Source: DATLAN01 sp035527455
GTDB lineage: Bacteria; Planctomycetota; Planctomycetia; Pirellulales; Thermoguttaceae
Reading direction: 5' to 3'
DNA length: 9,052 nt
NCBI GenBank assembly: GCA_035527455.1
Contig: DATLAN010000012.1
Coordinates: 1 to 9,052, forward strand
A program made the translations under genes and the position numbers. The stretch's first letter is position 1, and every line of letters starts with the position of its first letter. The notes beneath the pieces are model-generated. The model was not told where the DNA came from and searched no databases. It was given only the letters and a program-made list of their open reading frames with translations. Positions 1-6,700 of this stretch are shown piece by piece.

Positions 1-1
1 G

Positions 2-700
2 GAGTCCGGAAATCACGCCGTCCTTTACGGTGCCGCCAGCATTGACAGCGCGGAGCCGGTCCCCGGTTTGGCTGGCCCGTACCTCGATTTGAGCGGAGGC
101 GATGGATACGCGGTCGTGGACACCGTCATCGGCCGGTTCGACATGGAAACCATGTCGATCGCCGTCTGGGTAAAAGGCCAACCCAAAAACTACGAACCGT
201 ATATCTCGAAGTTTGGCATGACCAATACGGGCCCCGAGCCCGATGTCGTGGAGGGCTGGCAGTTGCGCCGAGGAGGCGGCGACGCCGTGGCGTTCACCAC
301 CCGCGGAACCGCGCCCGACAGCGGACACCTCGAGGGCGACTCCACGGCCGCCATCGACGGCGACTGGCACCTGGTCGTGGCCACCGTCAAGTACACTCCC
401 AATACCCCCTGGGATCCCTTGGACCCGTTCGCGGGCACGTTCGACAAGCGGATCTACGTCGACGGCGTTCTGGATGCCCAGCGGACCGAGACGCAGGCCG
501 CCGGGGCCTTCGAGATGGGCATTACCAATACCCTCGGGTTGCTCACCTTCGGAGCACGGCACGACATCAACGTAAGCTTTTTTCCCGACCCGGATCCCAA
601 TGTTTTGACCGGGTGGGCCAATTTCTTCGACGGCCAGTTGGACGACATCCGTATTTACAAGGACCGGGTACTCACCCCGATCGAAGTCGCCGGCATGTAC
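2..700 (+). other. LamG/concanavalin-A-like domain 1 (N-terminally cut by the window)
   Basis: Residues 1-233. The window opens at the 'SGNHAVLYGA' strand, where LamG domains of this type usually read 'SGNG.dG.l.ga', so only a few residues of the domain are missing. Landmarks follow in the usual order: 'LDLSGGDGYAVV' (the fdG.ddyV strand), 'MSIAVWVKG', 'GDWHLVVATVKY', 'KRIYVDGVL', 'LLTFGARHD' and the closing 'FDGQLDDIRIYKDRVLTPIEV'-like strand ending near 700. The domain is larger than LamG 2 and 3, with an extra loop rich in Pro and Asp before 'KRIYVDG'. Fold assignment is confident; a sugar ligand is only inferred. Confidence 0.87.
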
Positions 701-3700
701 TCGACCCGAACGGCCCCGAACGTCGCCGGTTTTCCCGTGCTGATGGACGGTGCCGACTCGGAGCTGGTTTCCGAGAGCATCTCGGCGATGAACCTCGGCG
801 CGTTCACCGCGAAGTCCGGCGTGTTGACGGTCAACTCCGCGTTCGACAAGCCGATCACTTTCGCGTCGGCGACGATCGACGCCGAAGGTTACACGTTGGC
901 CGGTATCGCGCCGGATGCGAACACGACGATCACCGGCAACGTCTTGCTCAAGGGCGGCGTCTTCTCCGTCGGGGGTAACGGCCCCGTGACGTTGGCCGGC
1001 GTGACCATCGACGCCAACGCAACCGCGGTGGGAATCGCTACCCCGGGCGGCAACGTGAATTTCGGTTCGGGCATCAACGGCTCGGCGGTGACGGCCGCGT
1101 CGTTCAACTTCGCCAAGTCCGGCCCGGGACGTTTTACGGCGACGGCCGGCACGTTCGCGGCGAACAGCATGACCAAGGCCGTGATGGACGTCCACCAAGG
1201 CACGATGACGATGATCGGCGAGGCGGCTTGGGCCGGGTCGAACAACGTGGTCCTCTCCGGCGGCACGCTGGAGATCACGGGCGTGAACACCGTCATTGGG
1301 CCCGGTCCAGTCGACGCGGTGAGCCAGTGGTTGTTCGAATCGGGCGGTGGAGACATCCTCCGCGATAGTGCCGGGGGTCACGACGGCGTGATCACCGGGG
1401 CGACGTGGGTCAACGATCCGATCCGCGGTTCGGTCCTGTCATTCGACGGGACGGATGATTACGTGGACGTCCCCACCGCCGCCGGCGTTTTCGCGTCGGC
1501 CATTGCAAATGAGGAACTCACGATTTCCCTGTGGCAATACGGCGATCCGAACATCGATAAGAACTGCACGATATTCTTTGCGGGCAACGGCGGCACGCGG
1601 ATCGCAATGGCTCACATGCCCTGGGGCGGCAATGTGGTTTGGGACGCCGGCAATTCGTATGACCGGATCTCTAAGGGCGCCGTGGAGGCCGAGTTCGACG
1701 GGCAGTGGAACCATTGGGTGTTCACCAAGAACATGGGTGAAATGAAGGCGTTCCTCAACGGGGTCGAATGGAACAGCGGCACCGGCATGAACCGCTCCCT
1801 GGCCGGGATCACCGGCCTCAAGATCGGGTCCCGCGCCGACGGCGGCGAAGGCTACCCTGGGTTGATCGACGATTTCATGGTCTTCGACCGCGTGCTTTCT
1901 CCGGAAGAGATCGGCCAACTGACCCTCAACCAGTACGGGCAGCTCTCTTCGTCGGACCCGATCGAAATGCCCCACCGGGATTTCACCGTGGTGGAGAATT
2001 CCACGCTCCGCGCGGCAACCAGTAACGTGGCCACCTTCGGCTCGTTGACCATCGAAAACGGAATTCTGACCATCGGCGGCGGAGCGGCCCAGGTCAACTT
2101 CACGGGCGGTACGTCGGTCACCGGCGACGGCGGCGTCAACATCAACCTCGGGATGGGGAAGGTCACGGACTTCGGCAACACCGTGGTCGAGGAAGGCGCC
2201 CGGTTGACGCTGGACGGCTACGGACCGGCCTTCGAGGCGACGAACGATCCGAACCCGCAGGTCCTGATCAAGGCCGGCGGCGTCCTGCACTCCAGGGCGG
2301 ACTCCACGTCGATCGCATTTCCCATCAACGTCCTCGGCGCGTCGGGCGACCTGCCCGGCGGCCAGTTGATCCTCGACGGCTTCGGATCCGAAATCGTCGA
2401 GCCCGTCACCATCGGCCCCGGCGGTCTGCTTTCGCTGGGCGGCGGAGAAGCCACCTTCAACGGGTCGGTCGTCATCGGTGCCGGCGGTACGCTCTCGGTG
2501 GGCGGAACCGAGGGCTTCTTCCTGGCCCCGGTCACCATCGGCGAGAATGCGACCCTCTCGGTCACCGGCACCGGGAACATCTTCGCCGACTCGGTCACCA
2601 TCCACGACGGCGCCCAGGTGCTCGCCACCGGCCAGGCCGATTTCAGCGAGGGCGTGACGATCGTCGGGCCCGCGACCCAAGTCGGTTTCGACGGCTCGGC
2701 GGCAGTCGATTTCGGCGCGATCAACGGCGGCGGGATCCAGGATCTGGTCGTCGCCAAGGTCGGCGCGGGGACCTGGCCGCTGTCGAACGCCGGCAGCCAC
2801 CTGACCAACATGGGGCCCAACTCGAAGCTCAGCATGGCCGAGGGTACATTGAAGCTCACGCTCAGCGGCGCATTGCCGACGGGCGGAGCCAGCATCGAAC
2901 TCTCCGGCGGTACCTTGGAGATCTGGCCCAACGAGTTGGTCCCGGCCGCCTACCCGGCTGGCGCCGTGGGCCAGTGGTTGGGTGGCAGCGGGAACGTGCT
3001 GACGGATAGCTCCGGCAACGGCCGTGACGGCGCGATCACCGGGGCGACTTGGGTCAACGATCCCGAGCGGGGATGGGTGCTGGATTTCGAAGGGAACGAC
3101 GTGGTGGATATCCCGGCCTCCACGTTCGCAACCGTCGGGAGCGCAATAACCATCGCACTGTGGCAATATGGCGACGAAGCGATACAGCCGCAGAACGACC
3201 ATATTTTCGAAGGCCAGATCAGCACGAATGCCGGCGATAAAAGGGGCGTGGCCAGCCACCTTCCGTTTGGCAACCAAAACGTCTATTGGGACGCCGGCGG
3301 CACCGCGGGCTGCTGCACCGACCGGATGAATAAGGTCGCCAGCCCCGCGGACTGGGAAGGGCAGTGGAACCATTGGGTCTTCACCAAGGACACCGTCACT
3401 GGAGAGCAGAAGATATTTCTCAACGGGGTCGAGTGGATGAGCGCCACCGGCAGGATTACGAGTCTGGCCGGGATTGATTCGTTCACGATCGGAACGGGAT
3501 CGGGCGGCTACTACGACGGGATGATCGACGACTTCGTGATCTACGACCGCGCCCTGACTGCGGAAGAGATCGCCAATGGACTGTACGGTCCCAACGGGCT
3601 CGGGCCCCACGCGCTTCTGCCGGCCATCAATTTTGCCGCGCAGGACATCAGCGTGATCGGCGATTCCACCCTCAACTTGATGACCGAGGAGACGGGCAGT

Positions 3701-6700
3701 TTCCGCGCCCTGACCTTCGCCGGCAACGGCGTGATGACCGTAACGGGTCTGGCTACGGCCACCAACTTCAGTGCGACGACCGTCCTGCCGGGAGTGGCCG
3801 GCGGGATCAACGCCGAAATGCCCGTCAGCGGCGGCTCGCTGACCATCGGCGACGGCACCACGGTGGTGGCCTCCGGTCCGGTCACGTTCGGCGGACTCAC
3901 GCTGCCCGGGACAGTCGGCGACGGCGAAGGTCCCGATCGGGTGACCTTGGAGATTGGCGGCGGCTCACCCAGTTTTGGAACGATCAACGGCGGTCTGACG
4001 GCGGGCGGGCCCTTTACCTTGACCAAGTCCGGCGCGGGCATGTTGAGCGTGGCGCCGGGCGGCGAGAACGAGCTGTTCGGGATGGCCAATGCGACCATCG
4101 AGGTGCGGGACGGCGTGTTGGAGGTTCCCGGCACGATCCCCGATCCGCTCAGCGGTGCGAACCAGGTGGTCCTCAGCGGCGGCACGTTCTCCGCCTACGG
4201 GGCCATGAGCATACGTTGGGACGAACTCGACTGGGCCAAGTATAACGGTGCCAATCAGCAAGCGAACCTCGCCGGCGTCGACGACGGGGTGGCCAACGGC
4301 CTCAACGGCGGCATGCTCAGCCTCACGCCGAGTTCTACGGCCGTCTGGACCGGGGATACGAACGATCCGGGCAGCGGCGACAATTACGGCATGTCGTGGG
4401 TCGGCGTGTTCAAACCGCCCGTGGACGGCGACTATGAGTTCTATACGCACGGCGACGACCAGGAGGCCTTGTGGATCGACCTGGACGGCAACGGCGACTA
4501 TGAAGCCGGCGCCGGCGAGCTGATCACCGACAATATTTATGGTGGCTGGAATGAACCCAAGACCGGCATGGTCACCCTGGACTCGACCAAGGTTTACGAC
4601 TTCGCGTTCGTCGCTTACGAGGGCGGCGGGGGCGAGTTCCACGAACTCAAGCTCACCCCGCCGGGAGGAGCCCAGGAGTTCCTCCATGTGGACGCCGGCG
4701 GCGTCCAAGCCGGCTGGTGGGGCAGAAGAGCCTTCTCAGGGATCGACCTCACCATGCTCGATTTCACCGTCACCGCCGATTCCACCTTGAACGTCCAAGG
4801 GGCCGACGGGATGGTGGGCAACCTGACGCTCAACAGCGGCATCTTGAGCGTCACCGGTGCATCGGTCGGCGGCGTGGCCTTCGAGACGACCACCGTCGAC
4901 GTGCCGACTCCCGCCCTGCCGGACGACCCGCCGCTGATCACCGGCATCAACGCCCAGGTGGAGGTCACCGGCGGCCCGCTGACCATCCCTGGTGGCGTGC
5001 TGCACAATTCCGGCCAGCTTGTCGAGTTCGACTCGACGACGATCCCCAACGGCGCCACGGCCGTCGGATTCGAGGTGGAAGGGCCGATGGAATTGGGCCC
5101 GATCACCGGCGAGGCTCATCCGGTCACCGGCGCCGGCCCGGCGGTCGTGATCTCCAAGAGCGGGTCGGTGGAACTGGCTTTGGCCCAGCCCAACGTGGGG
5201 TTGGAGAACGCGGTTTTCGACGCCCGGGAAGGCGTGCTGAAGATGATCGGCACCGATCCCTGGGGGAATTCCACCCAGGCTCGACTCTCCGGCGGCACGC
5301 TGAAGCTGGTGGGCCTGGTAGACAACAGCCCAATACCACTGCCTTCCCTGCCCGACAAACTCGTGCTTCACTTGGACGCCGGCGACGTTGACGGCGACGG
5401 CAATCCCGACATCATCGCCGACGGTACGCCGATCGGCACCTGGGCGGACACGTCCGGCAACGACAAAGACGTGGCCCAAGTCACCGCCGCCAGCCAGCCT
5501 ACTTATTGGGCGGGCGCGGTCAACGGCGAGCCGGTACTGCGGTTCGACGGGACTGATGATTATCTGGCCGGCCCGGCCGTCTTGCAGGGTGGCGACGATA
5601 CGTTTACCTTCGTGGCCGTATGGAACGCCGCAGCGCTCAAGGGCCAGGTCGTGGTCGAGCAGGCGGCCAGCGGCACGGGCAGACGCGCCTCGCTGATCGT
5701 CGAAAGCTCCGGCAAGTATGGATTCTGCGGTGAGTCCAACGATTCCAATAGCCTGGGGCCGTATGCTGCGGGCGAATGGAACTTGAGCGTGATGACGCTC
5801 AACGGGCAGCCTTCCAACAACATCCTGGTGTGGGACAACGGGAACCTGCAAACCGGCTCGATCAATATCACCACGCAGAACGTTGGAACCACCGGCGTTC
5901 GTGTCGGAAACAAGCTGACCAACAACGCCGAGAACTTCAACGGCGACATCGCCGAGATCCTCATCTACAACGACATTCTGACCGACGAGGAGCGAACTGC
6001 GGTCGACGTCCATCTCGCCAACAAGTACGGTCTCGACACCGCCTCCAAATTGCTTGAGGCGATCGACCTCAGGGGCACCAGCTTCTCGGTGACCGCCGAC
6101 TCGACGCTGGAGGCCAATACCGACTTCGATGCCGCACTCGGCCCGTTGACCATCGATTCGGGCTTTACGCTGACCACCACCGGCAGCCCGATCAGCTTCA
6201 CCAGCACCGCCGCCAGCGGGGCCGGCGATGCCGTAATAGGCATCCACTCCAATACGGACACCACCCTGACCGGAGCTTCCGGCCTGGACGGCGGCGGACG
6301 CAATCTGACGATCGCCATCGGCGGCTCGGGACGCACGAACCTCACCAGGCCGGGGGTGAACCTGGAAAACGCCACCTTCCGACTCGACTCCGGCGAGTTG
6401 GCCGGGCTGATCGGTCCCGGCGGCGTCTTCGGGTCGGCCGAGTTCGCCTTCAATGGCGGCAGGCTGCTCGTTTCCAGCCCCGGCGGAAACCAGAACTTCG
6501 ACAACCCGCTGTCCGTGACCGGTGGCGGGACGTTCGCAGCCACCGCCGGACTGCCCGGCGGAGTGAGTAACGTCGAAGTGAGCCTCATCAACGCCGTAAC
6601 GTTCGATAACGACGCGGTCCTTTCCTTGGAGGCCAACGACGGTTACACCTTGAACCTCAACGGCCCCATGTCCGGCGCGGGCGGAATCGAGGCAACCGCC

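Larger units (their letters stand above)
1940..2962 (+). other. Beta-strand-repeat stretch B (between LamG 2 and LamG 3)
   Basis: Residues 647-987. Opens with the cap 'HRDFTVVENSTLRAATSN' and 'GSLTIENGILTIGGG', then regular strand-turn repeats including a five-rung array at 2402-2698. It closes with a PATR-like motif (2741-2926) and the linker 'PNELVPAAYPAGAVGQW'. The Gly-rich turns and repeated 'VTIG...LSV.G' strands indicate a right-handed beta-solenoid. No catalytic residues stand out. Confidence 0.75.

Noticed and set aside
2402..2698. Possible CRISPR-like or non-coding tandem repeat
   Set aside because: The repetition is at protein level only, with variable DNA and coding phase kept, so it is a beta-solenoid repeat rather than a DNA array.
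1439..3610. Minus-strand ORF of 723 codons
   Set aside because: Same register and cause as above. The sense strand encodes LamG 2 and LamG 3 here, and the antisense product has no recognisable motif.
3965..4708. Minus-strand ORF of 247 codons
   Set aside because: Bounded by a sense TCA codon at 3965 and overlapping the PA14-like domain; the composition is that of a reverse-complement shadow.
4717..5391. Plus-strand ORF of 224 codons in another frame
   Set aside because: Extremely Arg-rich and His-rich product typical of an out-of-frame reading of GC-rich DNA; the main frame is intact across it.
5372..5413. Dockerin-like or EF-hand-like calcium motif 'DVDGDGNPD'
   Set aside because: It occurs once, inside the first strand-loop of ConA-like domain 4, where such Asp-rich loops are common. 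A dockerin would need two such segments with helices.
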